From contig JAQOOI010000022.1 of NCBI GenBank assembly GCA_028554645.1, positions 2,170,001 to 2,234,000 on the forward strand: 64,000 nt of DNA. The letters are read 5' to 3'. The notes below the pieces were generated by a model. It searched no databases. It was not told where the DNA came from and saw nothing but the letters and a program-made list of their open reading frames with translations. The position numbers and the translations under genes were made by a program. Numbering within the stretch: position 1 is the stretch's first letter; each line of letters starts with the position of its first letter. Positions 35,984 through 46,739 of this stretch are shown piece by piece. The stretch is from Omphalotus guepiniiformis. Lineage: Eukaryota; Basidiomycota; Agaricomycetes; Agaricales; Omphalotaceae.

Positions 35984-37278
35984 TCAGAACGTTTCTTCAT
36001 GTTCCCAATAATCAATCTTCAATGCGAATGAGGTACGAGCTATAGCCATCCATCTTGACATCCGTTCTTTTTGTCGAATGACTTCTTCCCGAAAGTGTAG
36101 GGAGACCTCGTGTAAGGGCGGATGTCTCTTGAGGATTGCCTCTTCAAGCACTTCGCATAGCTTGTGCTCCTCCTCTATCAGAGGGGTTGAATGCTTCTCG
36201 TTTGTGATCCTCAACTTGAGCACAGAGAGAGATGGCGGAAGCACAGAAATAAAATCGCTGTGTAACTCGTGGACAGTGATATACGATAGAGCAAAATACT
36301 CGAGCGAAGATAAATGTTGTAAGCATGAGGTCAACGTCGCAGTAGACAAACGGCTGCACTCCAGAAGAACCAGCCTACGCAGACCAGAAGCTCCACCAAA
36401 GACTAGTGAGCTAAAGTTGGAGTTTCTGAGCTCATGGCCAAATTTCCCTCCTTGCTTGTGACTAAAAGACTCTAACGGAGACTGGCCGAAATGCTCTTCT
36501 AGATGCTGATCCAAATAATGCCCAGTGACGCCATTGATGCGGAGGTCTGTAAGGACTGGCAAGCTCAAATCCCTAGGAAGAGTGCAACCACCAGATAGAC
36601 GAAGACTATGCATGCTATCTGGGGAAATGACCTGAAAGACATGGATGGTTGACAGTCCAGATGGCTTGAGATAAAGCTCATATGAACCGAGATGCGGTGC
36701 AACACCGGGATATGGAAACATGGACTGTTCCAGTTGTATGGAGAATTGGGCACCAGAAACTGGTGGTCTTATATCTTAGTTGGACTCGTAGACAGTACAG
36801 TAAACTGTACTCACCAAAACTGCTAAGTGGTCGGTTTCTGGTGCATTCAAATACACGTAATTTCCGGAGAGAAGTTAGTTTATGAAGAGCCAAGTACAGC
36901 TGTGACACAGGTACCGGCTACAGGAGGAATATGGGTGACTAATTGTGGAAGAGACCAAGCTTATCCTCGTACATGGCTCAAAGATTCGGAGCGCACCATG
37001 CGCATGTCATTTGCCACATCTGCGAAGGTGATCTTTGACGCAGACACATCGCTAGTACCGCGTACGAAGGCAGAGATCTGACCCTCGTGGAGAAGAGAGA
37101 CATAAGAACGAAAACCAGCGAGCTCCCCGGCTTCATAGGATATCAGTTTGCATGTATAGAGCAAAGCAAAGTGCGCATTCGTAGGCTGCCGAATTCCTGA
37201 CACACGCTGATGTTCGGATAAATAGAATGCGTATATAGCAAGTCGAAGTTCAGTTGGCAGCGACAAAAATGTAGGCAT
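35984..37278 (-). CDS. F-box-like / leucine-rich protein
   Basis: The N-terminus (MPTFLSLPTELRLAIYAFYL, then FALLYTCKLISYEAGEL) is the LPTELR-type motif common in fungal F-box and related proteins, expected to bind Skp1. Downstream exons carry leucine-rich, LRR-like sequence: SLRKLRVFECTRN, LPVLTDLRINGVTGHYLDQ, LRRLVLLECSRLSTATL and SLEYFALSYITVHEL. Such proteins usually choose substrates for SCF ubiquitin ligases, and large lineage-specific sets exist in mushrooms. The target is unknown. At least three exons are needed. Confidence 0.65.
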
Positions 37279-37748
37279 TCAATGGTACAACGCGTAAAGC
37301 AAGGTCAGCGACTCAGGGAAAAACTGCCAAATTAGCTGTCACGAGATCAAAAAACATCCCAGCCTCATTGTTTCTGCATGTTCGGCGTTCGCTCAGGTCC
37401 CGGCCAAGTCTCTCTCCCATTCTGAAAACATATTATTTCTGTTCTTACGTCGGTTGATTTATTGAATTTCTATGACACCAAATGGCAGCTTGCACCCCGT
37501 TCTGCTGACTCGGCGCGAAAAGGGAAGGAACCATCCGCTCTACAGTTCTTGCCGTAACCTCGACAAAAGTAGTCCACGTTGATTGCAGGAAGCTTTCTAG
37601 GGAAACCTCAGTCCCTGCTCGTGTTGGGCTGCATGTTCCCATCTCTACAGCTGGAAATCGGCTTAGAATTTGTTACCCCTCTTGCCTGTGTTTAAAGCGC
37701 AAAACTCGGTCGTAGTAGCGCGTGCAACGCTCTGCTTGACTTCCACGT
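37279..37748. other. Divergent intergenic region
   Basis: The 470 bp between the F-box-like gene and small-gene copy B hold both promoters. I see no supported coding frame. Confidence 0.4.
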
Positions 37749-38173
37749 ATGCCCGCTCTTCTGCAAACCTATGATATCCTTCTGGACTTCACAAACGATA
37801 CCAACGACTACGTTTCGATCCAGCTTTCCAGAGACTACGGTCGGAACACAGACGCAATCTTGTTGCTGCGTCCTTCAGAGACAGTCACCTTGGTTTTGGA
37901 TTCCGGATCTGTTTACCGATACGCGGTGAAAACTGGCTCTGGATCTGTCTACAAAGTAGCAGATATAATGTAAGTGATTCCAATGAATGAATGCTGCCCC
38001 TTCGTTGACTTGCAATAACCAGTGCCAGGTCATGGAGTGACATCCATTGTAACATCTCATACCTCTTCGCAGGCAGGGCCTCGTCTGATGTTAACGGTGC
38101 ACTTCCTGCCAATGGCGTTGTAGTAGACCGGCTATGGCGCGATTACAAGATGTGTATTTGGAGCGAGCATTGA
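37749..38173 (+). CDS. Small uncharacterised protein (copy B of a paralogous pair)
   Basis: Two exons (37749-37969 and 38023-38173) give 123 aa. Motifs are ILLDFTNDTNDYVSIQLSRD, AILLLRPSETVTLVLDSGSV, YRYAVKTGSGSVYKVADI and RSWSDIHCNISYLFAGRAS, ending in RDYKMCIWSEH. No signal peptide, membrane span or known domain is seen. The exon 1 length (221 nt) and phase-2 intron equal those of copy A at 32815-33205, about 4.5 kb away on the other strand. This copy has a longer C-terminus. The pattern of alternating short strands suggests a beta-sandwich, which is inference only. Confidence 0.65.
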
Positions 38174-39229
38174 GGAAGGCAAGTTACTGGTCGGATATCT
38201 GTACAAACCTTCTAATTTTATTGTAGGACATGTTATTGTCAACTACCGCATACGCAGCGTGTTCTATTGTCTTCCACGCCTTTGTCGCGAGGTCTGGGGC
38301 AGCATAGGATCCTTCCAGCTGGACTTTTGTTTTTTTATTTATTCATTGTGGCATTCTCATGAATGTCCTTCTTAATGTATGACATATCCTTATTGTCTCG
38401 TCGGTCGAGCTTCCTTTCCTGTCCCGTTTCTTTTGCACTGCATACATAGCTGTGTTTCCGCCAGCCTCGTTTTTGCAGCGTGTTTCATATTGAATGATGG
38501 GTAATGTTTCTTTTCCAGCCAAGGACCCGTTATTCGATTCTTGCAAAGTTGCAGCTCACAAGGAATTTGACGCGGCTCAGCGACCTCACCAGCGCGAGCT
38601 GTACGAAGGGCTAGGGATCGAAATGAAGTCTCTTCGTTTTGAATCTCAACTCTACGCTCGATTCATGGTGTCGAATTCTTCTACTGCCACCGAACCTTGA
38701 TGCAAGTTGCCGCAAATTACTACGGTCTCAGGTTGTCTGTAAATGCAGGAACTCGCCTGACTCTGACGATGAAATATACTGTCTATGCAACATAAATGCG
38801 TATCGCTCAGGTTTCTAGCTACTTGAGTTTGATGGCAAACGGAGATCTGAATCCCTATTGAACGTTTTAGACCACCTCGAAACTCCCCTCCAGGTCTCTC
38901 TGACAAAAACCTGAATCTAGCAAACTTCCAGTAAGTCTGCTATGGGAAATGCGCCAAGTCGTGACACAGTCCAAAAACCGCAATACTCGATCCTGTTGAA
39001 GACGGTTCACTTGCGTCCAATATCAACAGTTACTTGTTCATCTCAACACCCGACATTAGGATGCTCGCAAAACAAAAAGCATCTCAGCGCCACGCACGTG
39101 CGTGCGGATGATACACGACTTGCGGGTCAGGTTTGAATCAACAAGATGCTGACTACATACTAGACTGCTCCGTCTCTGTATTTATATAACCCTTCTAAAT
39201 TGACCTGCATCCTCTGCTCGACGGTACCA
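38174..39229. other. Long intergenic region with short unassigned frames
   Basis: This stretch of about 1.06 kb holds two short plus-strand frames, at 38494-38700 and 38942-39136. Each has an MGN start that recalls an N-myristoylation signal, but neither has a recognisable domain nor could be extended by splicing. A TATA-like TTTATATAA at 39181-39189 lies 41 bp before the AIM6-like ATG. Confidence 0.4.
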
Positions 39230-40358
39230 ATGATCTTCAAATTTGGTGCTTTAGGATTCGCTTTATTTCCATTTGTGTCGGCCAAAGCTGGCGTAACAGA
39301 TCAAATAGCTCTACTGGAATCAAGTAATTCCACGTTGTTACAGTATCCAACCCAGTTCACACAAAACATTGTTCCAAAGGCTATTCACTCTCATAACGAT
39401 TGTGAGTAACTCACATTAACTGCCAGCTAGTAACCCATAAATGTCACCGATTCCCTCAAGATTGGCGCGATGTACCTCTCCTCACTGCTCTAAGCTTTGG
39501 TGTTGCGAGCGTGGAAGCCGACGTCTGGCTCGTCAACGGAACACTTTATGTATGTGCTGGCTGATGTTTCTGATGCATTGAGCTTAACACAATTCAGGTT
39601 GGCCATGAGTTAGCCGCGTTGACCAGCTCCCGTACACTTGACTCGTTATATATCCAGCCTCTTGTGAAAATCGTAGGGGGTCAAAACCCTGATACCCCTT
39701 TCAATATTAACCATACAACACCCAAGTACGTTCTAGATTCACATGTCGTACAACTAACATATAAACAAATCTTGCAGTGGTGTATTTGACACGTCCAGCG
39801 GCACGTCGTTGCAACTCCTCATTGACATGAAGACAGATGGGCCTTCGTACGTCTCCCCTATCCTTTCCAAGAGCAGAATTTGAGGCAGGCGTCAGTACTT
39901 TACCTTTTGTAGTGGAGGCTCTCGAGCCGTTACGAGCTTTGGGGTACCTCACAACCTTTGTGAATGGGACTTTGAAGCAATCTGCGATCACGGTCGTTGG
40001 GACAGGTAATACACCTCTGGATGGGGTTGAAGCATTATCTCCTAGGGATCTGTTTTTCGATGCGCCACTGACTGACTTGAATGACCTGACGACGACCTAT
40101 GATGTGACGCTCTCACCCCTTGCCAGCACCGACTACAACGTTGCTGTGGGCTGGTCCGGTGTTGGAAATATAAGCGACACGCAATCGGCAAATATGACTC
40201 AATTCATAGGAGATGCACACTTCCGTGGTATCAAAGCGCGATTCTGGGATACACCTGGATGGCCAATACAAGCCCGCGAGAATGTATGGAAGCAATTGTT
40301 GAATTCAGGGGCAGACTGGCTGAACGCAGATGACCTCGAGGCAGCCAGTGCGTTCTGA
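39230..40358 (+). CDS. AIM6: AIM6-like PLC/GDPD-fold phosphodiesterase-type protein, secreted
   Basis: The family has a TIM-barrel PLC-like phosphodiesterase fold; its substrate is not well defined. A signal peptide (MIFKFGALGFALFPFVSAKA) is followed by AIHSHNDYWRDVPLLTALSF, SVEADVWLVNGTLYVGHE and LQLLIDMKTDGPS. These provide the catalytic-type His, Glu/Asp and second His of the GDPD pattern. FRGIKARFWDTPGWPIQARE and SGADWLNADDLEAASAF close the domain as in AIM6. The ATG at 39230 was chosen over an in-frame ATG at 39200 because it begins the signal peptide and lies nearer the TATA box's expected spacing. The stop is 36 bp from the convergent bL17m stop. Confidence 0.82.
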
Positions 40359-40394
40359 GTACAAAAGGTGAAATATTATAGACCGAGTACAATA

Positions 40395-41389
40395 TCATGT
40401 TGTTTTGGCCTTCCTTCCAAATATGTAGTTTGCGGTGAGAACAGGACCTCGGGGTGAGCGTTGTTGACCAACTGCTCCATGTGCCAATTGTAGAGCGCCT
40501 CGAGTTTCCCCAGGAGCCATCTGCCCTGCTCGCGGTCTGAATTCACCATTGGGAGATGAGCCCTTTCTACGCCGACTATCATAGAGGGTTTTCCTCGTGA
40601 CGGGAGCAGCCAACAACTGGTCCTGTGAAGAAGAATGAGCGGGAAACACTGGAGGAAAACAATAGCGGAAACATACAACATAGTTGCTGACGTTATTACT
40701 CAGCGAAACGGGAGCGTCGTCGCGTCTGAATCGTAGAATCTTCTGCAAATTCCAACGCGTCTTTGGTCTCAACACCCCAGATTCACCAAAGCCCAACTTC
40801 CGCTCTGCTTCTATAATCTCCTGCGAGTCTTTAACGCCAGCTTTCATTAGGTTAATGGGTCTTTCCGTCTTTAGTTTCTCTCTCAGCAATTCGAATCCGA
40901 TTGCACGGGAGGTAATCTCCCACCGAAGATCCCTGGGGTTGTCTACTAGTTCTAGAATCGCCGAGGGTGCGTTATCTCCCGGACGGTTTCCAAACTTATG
41001 TATTCGTGTGTAACCCCCTTGACGTTGAGCGTATCGACTGGCAAATGTACCAAAAAGCTTTGGTAACAAGTCGGGTTTTAGAAGGAATGAGGATGCACGA
41101 GCTTGCGCTGACCGATCACCCCTTTTACCTAGGGTAATAATCTAATAGATTATAAGTTTTAACCCAAAAAAGAAGGGATAAAAGCAGACCTTTTCGGCAA
41201 GTCTTGCAGTATCTCTAGCCTTTGGTAGAGTTGTTTTAATTTGTTCGTGCTCGAACAGCGAGGTCACTAAGTTACTGAAGATTGTATTCAGTGTTTGGCA
41301 CAGTAACAGTGAAGAAGCAATTACCGCAACATGAGCATCCTGTGTGAGGTGGGCCTCGAGAACTTGCGAAATGCGACGCCATGCTTCAT
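40395..41389 (-). CDS. MRPL17: Mitochondrial large-subunit ribosomal protein bL17
   Basis: The N-terminus MKHGVAFRKFSRPTSHRMLM is the classic bL17 start and leads over an intron to LRNLVTSLFEHEQIKTTLPK and ARDTARLAEK. The core continues RSAQARASSFL, LLPKLFGTFASRYAQRQGGY and TRIHKFGNRPGDNAPSAILE. The bacterial protein is about 120 residues; here an extension of over 100 residues follows, as in fungal mitochondrial versions. The start is in a different frame from a longer upstream open frame (ATG at 41468), which lacks the bL17 start and was rejected. Confidence 0.92.
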
Positions 41390-41943
41390 TGCAAGACGAC
41401 AAGTAACGCCCTCTGCAAGCGGCTACAGCGGGCCAGCCCACTGGTATTACATAAGAAGTACTAGTCATGTGATGACTTCAGTTTTGAACTTGCAAGTTGA
41501 AGTCTTGAACTTAAGCCATTTTTAAATCATTTTAGCTCAATGCCTCCAGTCCTTCAGAAACATGATGGACTCTTGAGGTGATATCACTTAGGGAAGCAGA
41601 GAAGACGTCTCGGTTGAAAATTATCGTCAAAGCTCTTCTTGCTCGTCATGAGGCCATACAGCAAGCCGGGCCGCTGAGTTCTAGCCAGCAGACAGCAACA
41701 AGGGGCTTATCCGCGAACTTTGCCCCTTAAGTTTGTTGTTCCTCTGATTTCTGACCAAAAGCTGCTGGATTGTCCTTTTCAATAAATCAGGATATGCCAT
41801 ATTAGTATGTCGAAAGTGTCGGAGACTCCAGTCGTCCAACCCCCACCAGGCAGAGGTTTCAAGCTCAGCTGATGACGGAGCTCGAAACAGCCGGCGTAAA
41901 TTTCCTAGAATCATTACCTAGTGTGAACCTCGACTCCGAAACC
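41390..41943. promoter_or_regulatory. Divergent intergenic region between two mitochondrial genes
   Basis: The 554 bp separate bL17m and mitochondrial ACP, transcribed away from each other. No coding frame is supported. Shared control of the pair is possible but no motif was identified. Confidence 0.35.
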
Positions 41944-42532
41944 ATGTCTTTATTCCGTCTTGCAGCTGCTAGAAGGGCTCTCCTTCCTCGATATGCTTTC
42001 AGCGTATCTCGTACAACAACTCAACTTCCTCTCCGTGCTCGTTTCTCAGCTGCCGCTGGTCTTTCAAGAGCTGAAGTCGAGACGCGTGTCCTGGACGTGT
42101 TGAAGGGATTTGAGAAGGTCGACCCGTCGAAAGTGTGTTCTTGTCCTCCAGAAGAAGTCACCCTATTGAAGTGAAACTCTTTCAGTTAACACCCTCTGCG
42201 TCGTTCTCAAAAGACCTTGGCCTGGACAGCTTGGATGCTGTCGAGGTGGTCATGGCCGTGGAGGAGGAATTCGCTTCTTGTATTTGAGCGGTGTAACGGT
42301 ACATATGACGCGATATTGTGCCAGGAATTCGCTATTGAGATTCCGGACGCAGAAGCAGACGAGATTCAGACTGTACAGCAAGCTATGGTCTCGTAGCTTT
42401 CCATCCAGTTCTTGCAAGCGCTCACACTTCTTCCCTCCAGCCATTGACTACGTTGCTAAAACCCCAGAAGGTTGGTCTGCGTTCTTTTACGGGCCAGTGA
42501 CATCAATACTAATAGTCATGGAAGCTCACTAA
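41944..42532 (+). CDS. ACP1: Mitochondrial acyl carrier protein with two non-GT introns
   Basis: Mitochondrial ACP serves lipoic-acid and fatty-acid synthesis and is a complex I and Fe-S assembly partner. A presequence ([20 protein letters not shown]) precedes the ACP fold. The phosphopantetheine serine is in [15 protein letters not shown], and [20 protein letters not shown] and IDYVAKTPE complete it. Joining exons 41944-42132, 42186-42266, 42325-42382, 42441-42470 and 42516-42532 gives 124 aa. Introns two and three, both 58 nt, then start GA and CT instead of GT, although their AG ends are normal. Without these two splices the frame stops early. Either the gene is decaying, it splices unusually, or the sequence has errors. 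Confidence 0.75.
42265..42333 (+). repeat. 11-bp direct repeat bracketing ACP intron 2
   Basis: AGGAATTCGCT occurs at 42265-42275 and again at 42323-42333, so the repeat starts are 58 bp apart, exactly one intron length. Because of the repeat the intron ends can slide, yet no position in the overlap gives a GT donor with an AG acceptor. Confidence 0.85.
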
Positions 42533-42849
42533 GAGATATCGCGGAGAACCCCGTTATGCATTTCCATCCACCAATCCTGATCTTCCTTGAATTGTTGCAT
42601 CACTTTTTGACACGGAAGTGTTCCCGACGGGGCAAGTAACTTAGGTATGCGCCTTTTGGCCCCACATTAATGGTTGAGATAGGAGACTTAGAATAAAGGG
42701 CAAATTTTATCCGAACCTCGGTGATTGAAAATCGTCTGAGTTGCCAGAATTTATCGAATTTCTTGGTATCATTAAAAAACCTATAAAGATTGGGCATCTG
42801 ATTCTTCTCCGTTCCCTTATTCTGCTGTTTCTCTCTCTCCTCTGCATAC
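42533..42849. other. Intergenic region between ACP and SMP-30 genes
   Basis: The 317 bp hold no supported gene. A CT-rich tract near 42830-42840 lies just before the next ATG. Confidence 0.4.
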
Positions 42850-44179
42850 ATGGTCTCTGCTGCTGGCAAAACCATTGTCATCCGAGAGCCTGTTTTAAAG
42901 ATTGGTTGTGTGCTCGGGGAAGGTCATCCGCGACACTGAACGCCAGGAATTCATTTAACTTCATCTACAGGTCCCCTTTATGAGCCGAGCACTGCTACGC
43001 TGCATTTTGTTGATATCGTCGAACGAAAGGCGAGCAATGAAAAAGGTTTTCCAGAGATTATTCTCATCGCTGTTCCGGCTGAGGTTTAGGTATTCCACTT
43101 CAATACAGTCAGTCGCGCGGTGGCCTTTGATGTATACGACGTGCCTATAACGAGCTTAGCACTTCGACTAAACGCTCCAGGAGTCAGTCGCAGTCGTGCG
43201 CCGATTACTCAAGCCTTGCTCACTCTGCATCTACTCTAGAAATTGGCCGGGACTACTGCGCAAGGATTCGCGTTGCTCGGGTCTGCTTCGTCATTGCGCT
43301 ATCTCTCGCGACCCATTACAGCAGAAGACATCGCGTTCACTCGCTTCAACGACGGAGCTTGCGATAACAAGGGCCGTTTTCTTGCAGGTACCATACATTC
43401 ACCGGAGCACGACATTCCTGGGAAGCTCTACAGATATGAGCCTTCAGATGGAAGCTGCGTGATTATTGACCATGGTCCTTTTACGGTAGGCACCTGCTAT
43501 GCTAAATTGAAGTCTCTCAAGCTCGACGATATTTGCCCCGTTTCTGCAGGATACAAACGGCATGGGATGGAGTCTAGATGCAAAGACCTTGTAAGTCAAG
43601 CAATTAGTTATCATATTCTCAACTGACAATTAACTTGTTCACTCTAGTTATCTGACAGACTCCATGGTGAACTTGATTTATGCTTATGACTATGAGGACG
43701 GGAACTTGTCCAATCGACGCGTCCTGGTAGATGCGAACAAGCTAGGGTACGGAGATTCTTACTGCGATGGACTGTGTATCGATACCGAAGGTGGTATCTG
43801 GAGTGCTCGGTAGGAGTCTGTTTCACCTAGTCGACGCTTCCGTCTCAGCAGCGTACGTATAGATGGGGAGGCTCTCGAGTAGTGCGTTTTACAAGCTCAG
43901 GCACTGTCGACCTAGAAATATTTTTTCCGACAGCACTTAACGTGACGTCGTGCTGTTTTGGAGGCAAGTGTTCCATGATAATGGCAGCCTGTATCTCTCA
44001 TCCAGGATATTGCAGGTCCTGAGAACGATCAATTATACGTAACCTCTGCGCATTGCGGGGCCGTTCCCGGACTTGGAGATGCGGGTAAACAGACTGAGTT
44101 CCCCAATTCAGGTGATCTTTTTGTAGTAGATTTAGCTGGGCGGTATCGAGGAGTTCCGCGACATACGTTTGCAGGTTAA
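42850..44179 (+). CDS. SMP-30/gluconolactonase/LRE-like six-bladed beta-propeller protein
   Basis: Family members are metal-dependent lactonases acting on sugar lactones. Exons join as IREPVLKIGCVLGEG, GPLYEPSTATLHFVDIVERK, VFHFNTVSRAVAFDVYDVP, AGTTAQGFALLGSASSLRYL, RFNDGACDNKGRFLAGTIHS, DTNGMGWSLDAKTLYLTDS, GYGDSYCDGLCIDTEGGIWS and ARWGGSRVVRF. The metal ligands known for the family fit the Glu of GEGP, the Asn of TNGMGW and the Asp of YCDG. No signal peptide is seen. Two of the introns (43030-43089 and 43964-44015) begin with GC, not GT; only these keep the family motifs in frame. The product is about 300 residues. Confidence 0.85.
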
Positions 44180-44549
44180 TTAACTGTTGATTAGTCAATA
44201 AGTATGTATTCGGATAACATATTACTCTGAGTCTCAGTCTGCAAGTTTTGTGAATAGATCATGTGCTGGCTTAGTCAGCGGAGAGTGAGAACGGCAGATA
44301 CGGCAAATGCCGAGCGACTATGCAGAACAGAAAACAAGGTTTGGCTTATGGTAAGCCACCTGCTTACTGCTATACGAATTAACTGCTCAATCCCTCAAGG
44401 TGAGATTATACTGGGTTATTGGCTTGTCTTCACGCTGTGCTGACTGCATATTGACCTTCTTCCCGTTCATCTAGGTAAGAATTGGATATATCCTGGAATT
44501 CGCGTCAAAGTTACGGCCAGAACTGACTGAGGAATTGCAGACAAACGCC
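44180..44549. promoter_or_regulatory. Intergenic region and promoter of the uL13 gene
   Basis: The 370 bp hold no supported coding frame. A possible 5'-UTR intron could end just before the ATG (CTGAGGAATTGCAG), which is common in ribosomal protein genes, but I cannot prove it. Confidence 0.35.
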
Positions 44550-45333
44550 ATGGCCACTTTCTCTTCGACGCCCATCGTCATCGATGGCAAGGGTCATCTC
44601 CTTGGTCGGCTGGCCTCGATCATCTCCAAGCAGATTCTTTCTGGTCAGAAAATTGTGGTCGTGAGATGCGAGGAAATTAACATCTCTGGAAGTTTCTTCC
44701 GCAACAAGGTTGGTCTACTTGCTTTTTGCGAAAACAAGTTGAGGTATGAAAGGTGATTGCATTTGTAGCTTCGATACCACAACTTCCTTCACAAACGCCA
44801 TATCGTCAACCCCAAAAAGTCTGGTCCCTTCCATCACCGCGCTCCCTCCAAGATTCTCTACCGCGCCATTCGAGGAATGACTCCTCACAAGAGTGCTCGG
44901 GGTGCTGCTGCTCTTGAACGCCTCAAGTTGTATGAAGGTGTTCCCCCGCCTTACGACCGTAAGAAGCGGATGGTTGTTCCCGAGGCCCTGCGGGTCCTGC
45001 GGTTGAAGCCTGGCCGCAAGTACTGTACTGTTAAGGTAATTTTTTTCTTCGTCCTGGCAGATACTAGAATAGTCAGCGCTGACTTGAACTCTAGCGTCTG
45101 TCTCACGAGGTCGGCTGGGGCTACAAGGATGTTGTTGACCGTCTCGAAGAGAAGAGGAAGATCAAGGCCCAGGCCTTCCATGAACGCAAGGTAAGAAGAG
45201 ATAGTTTCTTCTTGTGGCTTGAAATGAATGCTCAGAGGACGGTTGTACATAGATTGCAGCCGTGAAGCTGCGCCAAAAGGCCATTACTGAGGCATCGTCA
45301 TCGTTCGGAAAGTTGACTGAGCTTGGTTACTAG
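44550..45333 (+). CDS. RPL16: 60S ribosomal protein L13a/L16 (uL13)
   Basis: uL13 is a core protein of the large cytosolic subunit. Four exons (44550-44708, 44769-45035, 45095-45190, 45253-45333) give a complete protein of about 200 aa. Motifs are [80 protein letters not shown] and [20 protein letters not shown]. The last exons read [20 protein letters not shown] and [12 protein letters not shown]. Nothing looks unusual. Introns of this gene host snoRNAs in animals; I saw no complete C/D box pair here. Confidence 0.95.
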
Positions 45334-45593
45334 AGGTGGAATAGGATTATCATTATCTGTCTACCTTCTTCCGATTGCCACTATGCATTACGAGACCATG
45401 TAACTGATATGTCGGCCTACTATACACTATGACATGCTGTAGCTGATTTTTGAATGAGTCAGAGGAGAGAAATAATAATTCATTATTACATACGCAACTT
45501 GCCGAACTCGGTACACAACTTTTTTTCGGTTTCACCCATCTTGTCATCCCTCCAACCTCCCTTTTCTCTTCTCCGCCTCCCCTCATCTTCATC

Positions 45594-46739
45594 ATGTCCT
45601 CCGATTCTCCCGCTCAACGAGATTCAGGTATTATCTCTTTCTCTTTTCTTTCTTTTTCTCTGACTTTTTCTCTTTTTTTTCTCCTTGGAAGCTTCACCGC
45701 CGCAGTCTCGTTCCCCTTCCCCTTCTCCCCAAGACACGTTGACCCTTCGAGCTCTTGTCAGCACCAAAGATGCTGGCGTTATCATCGGAAAAGGTGGTAA
45801 AAACGTCGCCGACCTTCGCGAGCAGACCGGCGTCAAAGCCGGTGTCAGCAAAGTCATTCCTGGTGTCCATGAGCGGGTCCTCACTGTCACCGGTCCTGTT
45901 GAGAGTGTCGCCAAGGTTTTTTCTCTGTTTTTCGTCTTCTCTGTTCTATGCATTAATCTTAATGTGCTCAGGCGTACACCCTTATAATCTCTCAGCTTGT
46001 GGCTTCCAGTCCTTCGTCCCCAGTCAACGCGTCTCCATCTGCTTCTCACACCTCTATTCGCCTCCTCATTTCTCATAATCTCATGGGAACTATCATTGGT
46101 CGCAATGGTCTCAAAATTAAAGCCATTCAGGATGGCTCGGGTGCTCGTATGATTGCTTCCAAAGAAATGCTTCCTCAATCCACAGAACGCATAGTCGAGG
46201 TTCAAGGCTCCCCGGAGTCTATTAGTCATGCTATAGAGGAGATTGGGAAATGCCTTCTCGAAGACTGGGAAAGAGGAATGGGCACTGTATTGTTCCATCC
46301 TGGTGTCATTGAAGAAAGAGCTGGCAGCAGGCGTTCTACTATGAACGGTTACTCCTCGTCCTATAGCACCCCACGTCGCTCCAACGGTGACTCGGGCGCT
46401 CGACGGGCTACTTCCCCCACTTCCCCCAGTATTCAGCAGGCTTCCCTTGCCGCGCAGCCTGCGGCAAACTTACGCACACAAAACATCTCCATTCCCTCGG
46501 ACATGGTCGGTTGTATCATCGGTCGTAGCGGGACGAAGATCACTGAGATTCGTCGATTGTCCGGATCCAAAATTTCAATCGCCAAAGCGCCTCATGATGA
46601 GACCGGCGAGAGGATGTTCACTATCGTTGGCACTCCCGAGGCTAACGAGAAGGCCTTGTTCTTGCTTTACAACCAGTTGGAAAGCGAGAAGGAGAGGAGA
46701 GTGGGCCGAGAGGCTCAACAGCAAGAGTTGCAGGACTGA
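45594..46739 (+). CDS. Triple KH-domain RNA-binding protein (PCBP / Rnc1 / HEK2 type)
   Basis: Such proteins bind poly(C)-type or AU-rich RNA and control mRNA stability, localisation or translation. Three KH domains are visible by their GXXG loops: VIIGKGGKNVADLREQTG, TIIGRNGLKIKAIQDGSG and CIIGRSGTKITEIRRLSG. Domains one and two are adjacent. A Ser/Arg/Pro-rich linker of about 80 residues (GSRRSTMNGYSSSYSTPRRS) separates them from domain three. The C-terminus is a charged, Gln-rich helix. Three exons are needed; intron 1 follows the first dozen residues and is very pyrimidine-rich. The exact orthologue (yeast Pbp2/Hek2 or fission yeast Rnc1) is unresolved. Confidence 0.88.

Noticed and set aside
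41142..41468. Longer N-terminus for bL17m beginning at 41468
   Set aside because: It is in another frame from the conserved MKHGVAFRK start and carries no presequence-like or ribosomal protein motif.
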